Source of the DNA: Kiritimatiellota bacterium
GTDB lineage: Bacteria; Verrucomicrobiota; Lentisphaeria; Oligosphaerales; JAADHN01
DNA: 64,000 bases
Reading direction: 5' to 3'
Assembly: GCA_013151865.1 (NCBI GenBank)
Contig: JAADHN010000138.1
Span: forward strand, 84,246 to 148,245
Shown: one piece after another, positions 42,186-51,912 of the stretch
Layout: every line of letters starts with the position of its first letter
Numbering within the stretch: position 1 is the stretch's first letter
Notes under the pieces: generated by a model
Database searches by the model: none
What the model saw: only the letters and a program-made list of their open reading frames with translations
Told to the model about the DNA's origin: nothing
Translations under genes and position numbers: made by a program

Positions 42186-44426
42186 ATGACACAATCCGAC
42201 CCACTACTCGAACCTGCCCTGATGTGGATGTGGAACGGCCGACCGTCGCGCCGGGGGATCCGCCGACAGTTGGACGCCTTCCTCCGCAACGGCATCCGGG
42301 CAATCTACATCCACCCCATGCCGGCCGATTTCCGGCCCCATGACTTCCATGGCGGCATGGAGGTCGAGTATCTCTCCACGCAATTCTTCGACTGGATCGC
42401 GTTCGCCGCCGAGGAGGTCCGCCGCCGGGAAATGCTCCTCTGGCTCTACGACGAAGGCGGCTGGCCCAGCGGCGTCGCCGGAGGACGCGTCGTGGCGGAG
42501 GACCCCGCGTTCGGGGCGTGGACCCTGACGCGCCGAGGAGGTGTCGTGGCGGCACGGCAGGAATGCGGCTTCAACTATCCCGACCTGTTGAACCCCGACG
42601 CCACGAGCTGTTTCATCCGCCACACCCACGAGCGCTACCGCCAAGCGGTGGGCCATCTGTTCGGCACGACCATTCCCGGGATTTTTACCGACGAACCCAG
42701 ACTCCTCGGGCGCGTGGGAACGGATACCGTTCCATGGTCGCCCCGCCTTCCCGAGGCATTCGAGCAGGACCATGGAATGCCCCTCGACAATGTGTTCGAG
42801 TACCTGTTCGAAACCGCCCCCCGCCACATGCCCGCCCAGCGACGATACCTCGCCACCGTGAGCCGTCTCATTGCCGAATCCTATTACGCGCCCCTGCGCC
42901 GGTGGTGCAACGACCACGGCCTGCTGTTCGAAGGACACCACACAGGCGAAGACGATTTCGCGCGACACGGCGTCCACTTCGGCGATTTCCTTGAACAGGC
43001 CCGGCACTACGACATCCCGGGGATCGACGCCATCTGGCGCCAAGTCTTCCCCGGACAGAGCGGCGGCAATTACGTCAGCTTGGCGCCCTCTTCTGCCTGG
43101 ATTCGAGGCCGCCGGATTGCCCTGAGTGAGAGTTTCGCAGTCTATGGCGCCGGCCTGACGCTCGAACAAATGCGCTGGGTCGCCGCTTTTCAACTGGTCC
43201 GAGGCGTAAACAAGTTCGCGTTCATGGCCGCCTTGTTCTCGGTCGCCGGGGCACGACGCATCTGCACATGTCACGATATCGGCCCGCAGGACCCCCGTTG
43301 GCTCAACTTCGACCTGTTCGTCGAATTCGTCCGACGGGCCGCCAATTTCACACTTTCGGGGCGACCTCGTCCGACAGTCGGCGTCCTCTACCGCATGGAA
43401 CTGGTCGCCCCGGACCGTGCCGACGTCTTCACCAGGGAACACGAAACCTTCTGCGACCGAATCCTCGACGGACTGAATGCTCTCATGTTCCTTACTCCCG
43501 GGGACTTGAAGACGTCTGGAGTCCGCGCCCTGGCTGTTCACCACGACGCACCGCTGAACGAGGTCGAACAACGCGCAATCGCCGCGGCGCAGATCGACGT
43601 GCTCAACCCCGAAGCCGATTGGCACGCGGCGCGGTACAGTCTCCTCGCCCCCCTCGACTGTCCCCCCGGGGTACGCGTGCTCCCACTTGAAACCGAGCAA
43701 GGCTTGAATCTCCTGTTCTTCAATCAAACCGAACGGGAAGTGGCGCTCGAGTTTCACAGCGAGGTCGAGATGAGTGAATTCGTCCTCGACGACGAACTGA
43801 CCGCCGCCATCCACCCGCCGCAACGCCGCAACGACCGTGTGGCCCTGCGTCTGCTCCCGTGGCAGATGCGCGCCTTGGTCGCAGGGGAATGTCCGCCGCC
43901 GCCGTGGCAGCCCCTCGACGACCCTTTTCCGCTCGAGGACGACTGGACGGTCCGCGAAACCGAGAGGTACGTCATCGGAAGGACGGTCCGCCGCGAACCG
44001 ATCTTGCAGCACCCCCGCTCGTGCGATTTGACGGACTATGCCCGCGCCGAGCCCGAATTCTCAGGGACGCTCGAGTATGAATGCCACTTCGACTGGCGCA
44101 TCGGAAATGACGAGAGGGTCGTTCTGGATCTCGGTCGAGTGCACGATGCAGCCGCGCTGGAACTCAACGGCATCCGCGTGGGCCGCCGGGCTTGGCGCAC
44201 GTACTGGTTCGACGCCACCGACGCATTGATCGACGGCGCCAACACACTGCGCGTTTGCGTCACAAACACACTCGCCAACCAGTGGTTGCGCACCGCGCTC
44301 CGGCAACGGGACAACACACGGTGGCCCAATCCATATCGCAGACGCGTCCAACCGTTCCTCGAAGACAGTCGTCGCGCCGGCTTGCTCGGCCCTGTCACGC
44401 TGCGCCGGTACCGATCCCCGACGTGA
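42186..44426 (+). CDS. GH106-like alpha-L-rhamnosidase/glycoside hydrolase family protein
   Basis: PALMWMWNGRPSRRGIRRQLDAFLRNGIRAIYIHPMP; MLLWLYDEGGWPSGVAGGRV; IFTDEPRLLG; C-terminal galactose-binding-like domain. Confidence 0.8.
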   Translation: MTQSDPLLEPALMWMWNGRPSRRGIRRQLDAFLRNGIRAIYIHPMPADFRPHDFHGGMEVEYLSTQFFDWIAFAAEEVRRREMLLWLYDEGGWPSGVAGGRVVAEDPAFGAWTLTRRGGVVAARQECGFNYPDLLNPDATSCFIRHTHERYRQAVGHLFGTTIPGIFTDEPRLLGRVGTDTVPWSPRLPEAFEQDHGMPLDNVFEYLFETAPRHMPAQRRYLATVSRLIAESYYAPLRRWCNDHGLLFEGHHTGEDDFARHGVHFGDFLEQARHYDIPGIDAIWRQVFPGQSGGNYVSLAPSSAWIRGRRIALSESFAVYGAGLTLEQMRWVAAFQLVRGVNKFAFMAALFSVAGARRICTCHDIGPQDPRWLNFDLFVEFVRRAANFTLSGRPRPTVGVLYRMELVAPDRADVFTREHETFCDRILDGLNALMFLTPGDLKTSGVRALAVHHDAPLNEVEQRAIAAAQIDVLNPEADWHAARYSLLAPLDCPPGVRVLPLETEQGLNLLFFNQTEREVALEFHSEVEMSEFVLDDELTAAIHPPQRRNDRVALRLLPWQMRALVAGECPPPPWQPLDDPFPLEDDWTVRETERYVIGRTVRREPILQHPRSCDLTDYARAEPEFSGTLEYECHFDWRIGNDERVVLDLGRVHDAAALELNGIRVGRRAWRTYWFDATDALIDGANTLRVCVTNTLANQWLRTALRQRDNTRWPNPYRRRVQPFLEDSRRAGLLGPVTLRRYRSPT

Positions 44427-45004
44427 TCCGCCGTGTGCACCGCGCCGCTGCACCGCCGGACGGTCATGGACGAACCGTACGTTGGCGCGGTCGGGAGTTC
44501 AACCGATCTTCGATTATGGACGGACCGGAAACTCCAGGCCGTCCCTCTGCGGATCGTTCACCACCCTCCGAGAACCGCCGGACGAGAGCCGCCGCACGAC
44601 AACGTCGGTCGCCCCCGCCCTTTCTCCCATTCCCGACCGCCTCCCCCAGGCACCCGAGCAATTTCCCTCTGGTGTGCCTCCCTTGAACCCCGAAACAAGG
44701 GAGATACCTTTCCATTGCCCAGGGCTGTTTCATCCTCCCGGCCGCAGTGTTTCTCAGGAGGCGTCGTGGACCAGCTCGGGCCGCACTGCCGCCCGGCCGG
44801 GGACCGTCCGAGCCACTTTGGCGTCCTCGGAAGTGAGTGTGAGGCAGCCCTGTTCTTTGCCTACTGTCGAGAAGGCGGAAACCGCTGGACGCCCGGGACC
44901 ACCACATGACTCTGTGCTGCGTAGGAATCGGGCCGCACAGAGCACGGCGGAAGTGGTCCCCCCGCACCCGGACCGGGCTCCGCCCCAAGAAGGAGTGTGC
45001 TTTC

Positions 45005-46060
45005 ATGAGTCGCCAGTTGGCCTTGGATACCATTCTGTTACGGCCCACGCCCCGCCATGCTCACACGGAATACAGCCTCAATTATCACCCGGACTACATT
45101 CGAAAGAAAACCGGGTTCGAGCCGGGCTCTCTCGAAGCGACCCGGGCCTTGTATGGATTGTGGGGGATCGATTTCCTGTTCAGCGTCAACGACGGTCTGC
45201 GCGGAAATTGGGGGGCGTACGGACGCTCCAGCGACATGGGCCACGCCGAATACGCGGCGGACGGCAGCGATCAGCGCCAACCTCGCCAGTGCCCGTTCTC
45301 GACCCCGGAAGAAGTCTGGGCTTTCGATGCCGTGGCCGAGTACGGACTGCCGGACCGCGCGGAACAGATCCTGGCCTACGAACAGGCGTTTCAGGATGCC
45401 CGGACCCGCTTTCCGGATCAATTGAGCACGGGTGGATACTACAAGACGATCGTGTCCGGGGCCATCCAGGCATTCGGCTGGGACATGCTCCTGCTGGGCG
45501 CCAGCGACCCGGGCAAGATGGAAAAAGTCTTCGACAGCCTGTTTCGCCGTACGCTGTTTCACATGGAGTGCTGGGCCGAGACGAGCGCGGAAGTGATTAT
45601 TCAGCACGACGATTTCGTCTGGACCGCAGGAGCTTTCATGCACCCCGACATTTACCGGCGTGTGATTATCCCCCGCTATGCGGAATTGTGGAAGCCGCTG
45701 CACGCCGCCGGCAAAAGAGTGCTCTTCTGCTCCGACGGCAACTTCATGGAATTCGCCGAAGACATCGCGGCCGCGGGCGCCGACGGGTTCATTTTCGAGC
45801 CGTGCAACGATTTCGAGTTCATGGTGGACCGCTTCGGCGAGGACATGGTCCTGATCGGCAGCGCCGTGGACTGCCGGGACATGTCCTTCGGGAGCTGGGA
45901 GACCGTTCGCGCCTCTCTGGACCGGACCTTTGAACTGGGCAAGCGCTGCCGCGCACTCGTGCTGGCGGTCGGAAACCACCTCCCGGCCAACATTCCGGAC
46001 GAAACAATGGACCGGTATGTCGAATATCTGATGGCCAATTGGGATCGCAGTCCGAACTGA
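45005..46060 (+). CDS. Uroporphyrinogen decarboxylase (URO-D) family protein, possibly methyltransferase-type
   Basis: EVIIQHDDFVWTAGAFMHPDIYRRVIIPRYAELWKPLHAAGKRVLFCSDGNFMEFAEDIAAAGADGFIFEP; URO-D family core. Confidence 0.82.
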   Translation: MSRQLALDTILLRPTPRHAHTEYSLNYHPDYIRKKTGFEPGSLEATRALYGLWGIDFLFSVNDGLRGNWGAYGRSSDMGHAEYAADGSDQRQPRQCPFSTPEEVWAFDAVAEYGLPDRAEQILAYEQAFQDARTRFPDQLSTGGYYKTIVSGAIQAFGWDMLLLGASDPGKMEKVFDSLFRRTLFHMECWAETSAEVIIQHDDFVWTAGAFMHPDIYRRVIIPRYAELWKPLHAAGKRVLFCSDGNFMEFAEDIAAAGADGFIFEPCNDFEFMVDRFGEDMVLIGSAVDCRDMSFGSWETVRASLDRTFELGKRCRALVLAVGNHLPANIPDETMDRYVEYLMANWDRSPN

Positions 46061-46371
46061 AGCGGACCGGACCGTCGTCTCCGGAGGCGGTGCGGCACGG
46101 TCCGCGGCAATTGTCGGTAATCACCGAGTCTTCGCGCCGCTCAAACTGAAGAGTTTTCGTAGTTGCCCAGTGGCATTGTGCAACTCGTAGCCTTATAGTG
46201 TGGGCTGGTTGGGGATATGGCGCGTGTGCCGCCGCGACTCGCCTTCGGAGGCCGGTTCGAATGCGCGCCTGCCTCCCCAGGCGTCGCGGGACCACGGGGG
46301 AACGTTATTCTGTCCTCGTCAAGCCTTGCCGCGGAGGAAGTTTTCCGCCGCGGGCGCGTCGGCGCCGCTGG

Positions 46372-48372
46372 ATGGTGGGAACATACGTGCGAGCCCTGAT
46401 CTGCAGTCGAAACGATGCGACACGCCGCGTAATGCGGCGCGCCTGCGCCGCAGCGTTCCCTGAAAGCGAAATCGTCGAAGTCCACACACGTCGGGAATTC
46501 GAGGCGGCTCTTCATGGTGACGCCGCCCCGGACGCCGTGATCAGCACGTTCTCCTGCAACGGTGCGGCGGGTGCGCAAATCGCCGAAATCGTCGAACGGA
46601 GCTGCCCCCGAAGCAGTCTGCTGTTTCTGGGCGAGTTGCGCCACGAAGAGGAATTGCTCGAACTCGTGGCCGCGGGGCGAGCGGACTACGTCCTGCAGGG
46701 GGCCCGGGCCGAGGCCCGGCTTGTCGCTCGCATCCGGGCGTCCTGCGCCGCCCGGCCCCCGCGGGATGCCCGCCCTTGCCCGAGGATGTTCGAGGCGCCC
46801 GATTTCGCCGAATCGCTGCTCGAGGCCGTCGATACGGTGGTGGTAATTCTGGGGAGAGACGGCAAGATCCTCAAGGTCAATCGAGCCTGCCGTGAACTGA
46901 CCGGTTACGGCGACGACGAGCTCGTGGGTCGGCTTGTCTGGGAATTGCTGGTGCCTCCCGAAGAACGCGCCGATGTGCAGAAGGTCTTCAATGCGCTGGC
47001 CGACGGCGAGTTCCCGAGTACGCACGTCAACCGCTGGGTCTCGAAAAGCGGCAACAACTGCTGGATCCGCTGGAACAACACCGTCGTTCGGGGCGAGGCC
47101 GGAAACGTGCTGTACGTGGTGGGCACCGGGCTCGACATCTCCGACGAACGGACCGCGCAGAAAGAGCGCGCGGCACTCGAGGAACAACTGCTGCAGGCAG
47201 CCAAACTCGAAAGTCTCGGGGTCTTGGCCGGGGGAATCGCCCACGATTTCAACAATCTCCTCATGGGCATCCTCGGCAGTGCGGAATTGATTCAGGCTGA
47301 ATTGCCGCCCGAGTCCCCATGCGTCGAAGACGTGGAAGGCATCAAGGAAGCCGCGCTCCGCGGTGCGCAACTCACCAAGCAGATGCTGGCCTATGCCGGC
47401 CGCGGTCCCGTTTCCCTGGCGCCGATCGATCTCAATGACGTGCTGAATCAGACCCGGTCGCTGTTGAATACCGCTCTGGCGCCTTCAGTGGTCCTTCGGT
47501 ACGAACTGGCCCCTCACATCCCGAAAGTGCGGGCCGACGGCGCTCAGATCGAGCAACTGCTTGTGGCCTTGGTGACCAACGCCGCCGAGGCCATCGGTGA
47601 ACGCAGCGGTTACATCACCATTGCGACCGGCATGATCGAAGTGAACGACGACTTCCGCCAAACCATGGTCTTCCCCGTGGCCGGCCAGAACGGCTGTCAC
47701 GTCTTCCTGCGCGTCGCGGATACGGGGCCGGGCATCCAACCGGACGTACTGCCGCGAATCTTCGAACCGTTCTTCACGACCAAATTTATGGGGCGGGGCC
47801 TGGGCTTGGCCAGCGTGGCCGGCATCGTACGCTCCCACGGCGGCGGCATCCGGGTGGATAACCAGACGGGGAGCGGCTGCTCTTTTCTCGTGGTCTTCCC
47901 CTGCATTCCGGACGGACATACCGGGGAGACGACCGTGGGCGGCACTATTCCGCGCTTGTCCGAAAAACTCGGCAAAAAATCGTCGCCCGTGATCCTGGTG
48001 GCCGATGACGAAGTCCAGGTTCGGCGTGTCACCCGGCGGCTTCTCGAACGGGCCGGCTATCGCGTAATCGAGGCCCAAGACGGACGCGAGGCGCTCAGCG
48101 TGTTCCTGCGGTACGGCCCCGAAATCTCCTTGGCCATACTCGACCTCGCAATGCCGCACAAGAGCGGGGCCGAAACCGCGACAGAACTTCGGACGATGCG
48201 ACCCGATCTGCCCATTATCGTCAGCAGCGGATATGACGAGTCCAATCTGCTCAGTCGCGGCGCCCCCAGTGTGGGCGTGACATTCCTTCAAAAACCGTTC
48301 AACGCCGACAGCCTCTACCGGGCCCTCCGCAAGGCACTGGACAGGAAAACGAGACCGCCCGGGACAGGATGA
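46372..48372 (+). CDS. Hybrid sensor histidine kinase (N-terminal receiver-like, PAS, HisKA/HATPase, C-terminal receiver)
   Basis: PAS: ILGRDGKILKVNRACRELTGYGDDELVGR; GGIAHDFNNLLMGILGSAELI; GRGLGLASVAGIVRSHGGGI; ILVADDEVQVRRVTRRLLERAGYRVIEA...LAILDLAMPHKSG. Start codon uncertain. Confidence 0.88.
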   Translation: MVGTYVRALICSRNDATRRVMRRACAAAFPESEIVEVHTRREFEAALHGDAAPDAVISTFSCNGAAGAQIAEIVERSCPRSSLLFLGELRHEEELLELVAAGRADYVLQGARAEARLVARIRASCAARPPRDARPCPRMFEAPDFAESLLEAVDTVVVILGRDGKILKVNRACRELTGYGDDELVGRLVWELLVPPEERADVQKVFNALADGEFPSTHVNRWVSKSGNNCWIRWNNTVVRGEAGNVLYVVGTGLDISDERTAQKERAALEEQLLQAAKLESLGVLAGGIAHDFNNLLMGILGSAELIQAELPPESPCVEDVEGIKEAALRGAQLTKQMLAYAGRGPVSLAPIDLNDVLNQTRSLLNTALAPSVVLRYELAPHIPKVRADGAQIEQLLVALVTNAAEAIGERSGYITIATGMIEVNDDFRQTMVFPVAGQNGCHVFLRVADTGPGIQPDVLPRIFEPFFTTKFMGRGLGLASVAGIVRSHGGGIRVDNQTGSGCSFLVVFPCIPDGHTGETTVGGTIPRLSEKLGKKSSPVILVADDEVQVRRVTRRLLERAGYRVIEAQDGREALSVFLRYGPEISLAILDLAMPHKSGAETATELRTMRPDLPIIVSSGYDESNLLSRGAPSVGVTFLQKPFNADSLYRALRKALDRKTRPPGTG

Positions 48373-48556
48373 AGCGCCCGCCAGTTCTCCCGGCGCAAAC
48401 CCGAGAGCGGATAAGATAAATTGAACGGACGCAGAGTCCGGACGACGCCCTGTGGGCGGGAGACGCGTGCCTCCCGGCAAACGGACGCAACATCGGTCGC
48501 AAATCAACCGATGCGCATGTCCCGTTGGCGCGCCCCAACGAACTCCGTCCCTCCGG

Positions 48557-49444
48557 TCAGCACTTGGCGAACACCGACGCCGACACCACTTTTCGAAAGC
48601 GGGGGTCGCGCCGGGCAAAAGCAATACAAGCGGCCAAGTATCCTTCGGGCGACCCGATATCGTATCGCTTCCCCTCGTAGACCAAGCCGTGGACCGGCAT
48701 TTCCCCGATCAACCCCCGGATCGCATCCGTAAGCTGAATCTCTCCACCTTTCCCGGGAGCCAGCGTGCGGAGGCGCTCGAAGACCTCCGGTTCCAGCAGA
48801 TACCGTCCCGCAACGGCCAAATCCCCAGGGGCGGCTGCCGGGGTCGGTTTCTCGACCAAGTCCGTGATCCGCCAGTCCCCTTCAATCTCCGTCGGCTCGC
48901 CGGCGGCGATCCCGTACCGGTCGGTCAGACGGCGCGGGACCTGCTCCAGCCCCAGGATGCACCCGCGCCCCAAGCGTTCCCGCGCCTGCACCAACTGAAG
49001 CGCACACGGCGTGCGACTGCGGACCAGGGCGTCGCCCAGCAACACCAGGAACGGCGCGTCCCCGACCGCGGCTTCCGCACACAACACGGCGTGCCCCAGG
49101 CCCCGCTGTTCCGACTGTTCGACGAACCGGACGCGACCGGCCAGTTCCTCCAGACGCCGCAGAGCCGCTTCCACGGCCGGACGGCCCGCCCGCCGCGCCG
49201 CCTCGATCAATTCCGGGACTGGAGAAAAATGCCGGACAAGGGGGGCCTTGCGGGGGTGGATGATACAAACCACCTCCTCGACACCCGCCGCCAGTGCTTC
49301 TTCCACCAGCCATTGCACGGCGGGTCGGTCCAGGACGACGTTCATCTCTTTCGGCACGGCCTTCGAGGCCGGCAGAAAACGCGTCCCGAAACCAGCGGCG
49401 GGAATCACGGCGCTACGGACCGGAGCAAGGGCGGGAATTGTCAT
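48557..49444 (-). CDS. UTP-glucose-1-phosphate uridylyltransferase (GalU-like) family protein
   Basis: MTIPALAPVRSAVIPAAGFGTRFLPASKAVPKEMNVVLDRPAVQWLVEEALAAGVEEVVCI; nucleotidyltransferase G-X-G-T-R motif. Confidence 0.9.
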   Translation of the reverse strand: MTIPALAPVRSAVIPAAGFGTRFLPASKAVPKEMNVVLDRPAVQWLVEEALAAGVEEVVCIIHPRKAPLVRHFSPVPELIEAARRAGRPAVEAALRRLEELAGRVRFVEQSEQRGLGHAVLCAEAAVGDAPFLVLLGDALVRSRTPCALQLVQARERLGRGCILGLEQVPRRLTDRYGIAAGEPTEIEGDWRITDLVEKPTPAAAPGDLAVAGRYLLEPEVFERLRTLAPGKGGEIQLTDAIRGLIGEMPVHGLVYEGKRYDIGSPEGYLAACIAFARRDPRFRKVVSASVFAKC

Positions 49445-50475
49445 GGAGGTGGTGCTCCGGCAGGCGGCGCCAACCGCGGTTTGAGCAGGCGGCAACCGAT
49501 TCGCCCGAGGGCTTCGCCCAACACCCGATACATGGCCTCGTCTTCGTACGTGCCGACAATGGCGCCGCCGCTGCCCGCGAACTTGGCCGACGCACCCACG
49601 CTGCGGGCCTGCTCGACCATGCGCACGTTCTCCTCCGCAACATTGAAAACCCGGTGGCGCAAATCGAAGTTGGCGTCGATCAGGGCGGGCAGTTTCTCGA
49701 ATCGACCGCCGGTGAGGGCCTCGTAAGCTTGTTGTGCGAGATCCGCAAACTCGCTCATGGCGCTCACGATGTCGCGATTCTTCTCCTCGAACAGCACCCG
49801 GAGCCGCCGGTGATAAACCCCCGAGATTTCCGCACGGTTGGGATCATAGGCCAGGTACAAAGGCGGAAAACCGCTCTTGACCGGGATATACTCGTACCGG
49901 CCATACCCCTGCCGTTCGAACAGCTCGCGGTCGAAATCCATGTACACCAACCCGTCGTACAACTGCACAACACGGTCCTGGAGGCCGCACGTGATCCCCA
50001 GCTCCGCGTTCTCGGCCCGCCAACACAGCGACGCCGCGACCGGCGGCGCTATCTCGACTTCGTAGAAGCGCATCAGACCTTTGAACATGGCGGTGCAAAT
50101 CGCACTCGACCCGCCCAACCCCACCAGGCGAGGGATGTTGCTGCGGTAGCGAACCGTGAAATTCCGTTTCGGCAATCCGATCCCGTGCTCCCGGCAATGG
50201 ACCGCGAAGACTTTCGCCGTTGCCTTAAGCAGGCGCAAACCCCCGTAGTAACCGTACAAACCGACATCCTTGACCAAGGCGTCCAGGTCGGGGAAGAGCG
50301 CGTCGTCCACCGCCGCCGGCAGAATCTGGACCTCGGGCGTCTCGTACATGGTCACCGTGGCGCCGAAATCTTCGAACGAAAAAGCCACGGTCTTGCCGTA
50401 GTATCCGTCGGACGGATTGCCCACAAGGCCGGCGCGTGCGAACGACGTGGTGTGGAGAAGCATCGGGGCCTCCAT
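49441..50475 (-). CDS. GHMP kinase, glucuronokinase-like
   Basis: SFARAGLVGNPSDGYYGKTVAFSF; RLVGLGGSSAICTAMFKGL (GHMP ATP-binding motif); SAKFAGSGGAIVG. Resembles plant glucuronokinase N-terminal and P-loop motifs as I recall them. Confidence 0.8.
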   Translation of the reverse strand: MEAPMLLHTTSFARAGLVGNPSDGYYGKTVAFSFEDFGATVTMYETPEVQILPAAVDDALFPDLDALVKDVGLYGYYGGLRLLKATAKVFAVHCREHGIGLPKRNFTVRYRSNIPRLVGLGGSSAICTAMFKGLMRFYEVEIAPPVAASLCWRAENAELGITCGLQDRVVQLYDGLVYMDFDRELFERQGYGRYEYIPVKSGFPPLYLAYDPNRAEISGVYHRRLRVLFEEKNRDIVSAMSEFADLAQQAYEALTGGRFEKLPALIDANFDLRHRVFNVAEENVRMVEQARSVGASAKFAGSGGAIVGTYEDEAMYRVLGEALGRIGCRLLKPRLAPPAGAPPP

Positions 50476-50534
50476 GGTCAGGGGCGATCCGGACAGAAAT
50501 ACGGCGGATGTTCACGGGGGCGGTGCCCCAACCC

Positions 50535-51542
50535 TCAACGGTACCGCGAGTCCGTTTGCCACATGTCCGGGTTGTTGCCGAACCGGGCTTTCAGGACGTC
50601 CGTCGCCCCGGAGAGTCGGGCGAGCACGTCCGCGGAGAGATCCAAGGTCATCGCCCGTGCGTTCTGCCGCACCTGCTCAGGGCTCCGGGCCCCGGCAACG
50701 ACCGAAGCCACTCCCTCCTGATGAAGCAACCACGCCAGGGCCAGCTCGGCCATGGGCACTCCGGTTTCGCGGGCGACTCCGGCCACTTCTCCGAGCGCGG
50801 CAAACGTTTCCCGCTCGCAACCCGGCTCCCGGTGGCGTGCCTGCGGCCGATCGCACGAAAAATGCCGGGTCCGGGCACGCCCCGCCGGCACATCGTCCGG
50901 AGAGGCGAACTTCCCCGTGAGCAACCCTTGGGCCAGGGGACTGTAGCAGGCCACACTGATGGCGTTCGCCCGGCAGAGCGGCAGAATCTCGTTCTCGATT
51001 ACACGCCATAACAAACTGTACGGGAGCTGATTCACTTCACAACGCCCGTGATCGAGCAACTCCGACAGATCTTCTTTGCCGAAGTTCGACACGCCGAACC
51101 AACGGATCTTTCCGGTGCATTGCAGCCGGTCGAACCACCCGAGCAGATCGGCAATGGGGACGTCCCGGCAAGGCCAATGCAGGTAATACAAGTCGATGCA
51201 ATCTCGCCCGAGACGCCGCAGGCTCGCCTCGCAGGCCGTCTCCAACTGCGACCAACTGCGAGTGTGGGCCGGACTGACCTTCGACGCGACGACCGTCCCT
51301 TCGCGCCTGCCCTCGAGCGCTTTGGCCAGGAGTTCTTCCGAATACCCGTTGCCGTACATCTCGGCCGTGTCGAAAAAGTTGATCCCCGCGTCGACCGCGG
51401 CGCGGATTGTCGCCACGGCCTGTGCTTCGTCCTGCCGCCCCCAGGTGCTGTCGCCCACGATGGCCCAACACCCCATGGAAACCGATGAGACCTGCAGGTC
51501 CGTGCGACCGAGCGCACGAAGAGTTTCGATTGTCGAGGCCAT
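50535..51542 (-). CDS. Aldo/keto reductase family protein
   Basis: MASTIETLRALGRTDLQVSSVSMGCWAIVGDS; DAGINFFDTAEMYGNGYSEELLAKAL. Confidence 0.93.
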   Translation of the reverse strand: MASTIETLRALGRTDLQVSSVSMGCWAIVGDSTWGRQDEAQAVATIRAAVDAGINFFDTAEMYGNGYSEELLAKALEGRREGTVVASKVSPAHTRSWSQLETACEASLRRLGRDCIDLYYLHWPCRDVPIADLLGWFDRLQCTGKIRWFGVSNFGKEDLSELLDHGRCEVNQLPYSLLWRVIENEILPLCRANAISVACYSPLAQGLLTGKFASPDDVPAGRARTRHFSCDRPQARHREPGCERETFAALGEVAGVARETGVPMAELALAWLLHQEGVASVVAGARSPEQVRQNARAMTLDLSADVLARLSGATDVLKARFGNNPDMWQTDSRYR

Positions 51543-51912
51543 GGCGGCGCCTCCATGCCTTGCGATTGCCCATCTTCAGCACCCGACACGGCCCGCAAGC
51601 TGCCCGTCCGAGGGCCCGTCGCCTCACCGGACCGCGGGAACCCGGCTCGGCCCGAGGTTGTCCGGGCCTTGCTGTCGCCCATTGAGGCCCGTACCGTACC
51701 GTTTGTGGACCGCCGATTCAAGCCGTTCAGCAACCGGTCGCGACCCGGTTTCACGCCCCCCGGTGACCGGCTATAGTAAAGGCCGCATTCACAGCGTCGC
51801 CGTCCCCGCGCACGCACTCGCGCACAGCTACATCTGGGGGTGGCGCCGGAATGGCCGTGTTTCCGGCAACGGCGCCGGCGACGCCGGGACAACACAGGAA
51901 CGGAACCGAATT

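Noticed and set aside
44427-45004. Possible riboswitch (e.g. cobalamin) in the leader of the URO-D gene
   Set aside because: No convincing conserved core could be identified by eye; needs an Rfam/Infernal search.
44482-45933. 483-aa plus-strand ORF overlapping the URO-D gene
   Set aside because: Out of frame with the conserved URO-D ORF; Arg/Ser-rich translation without domains.
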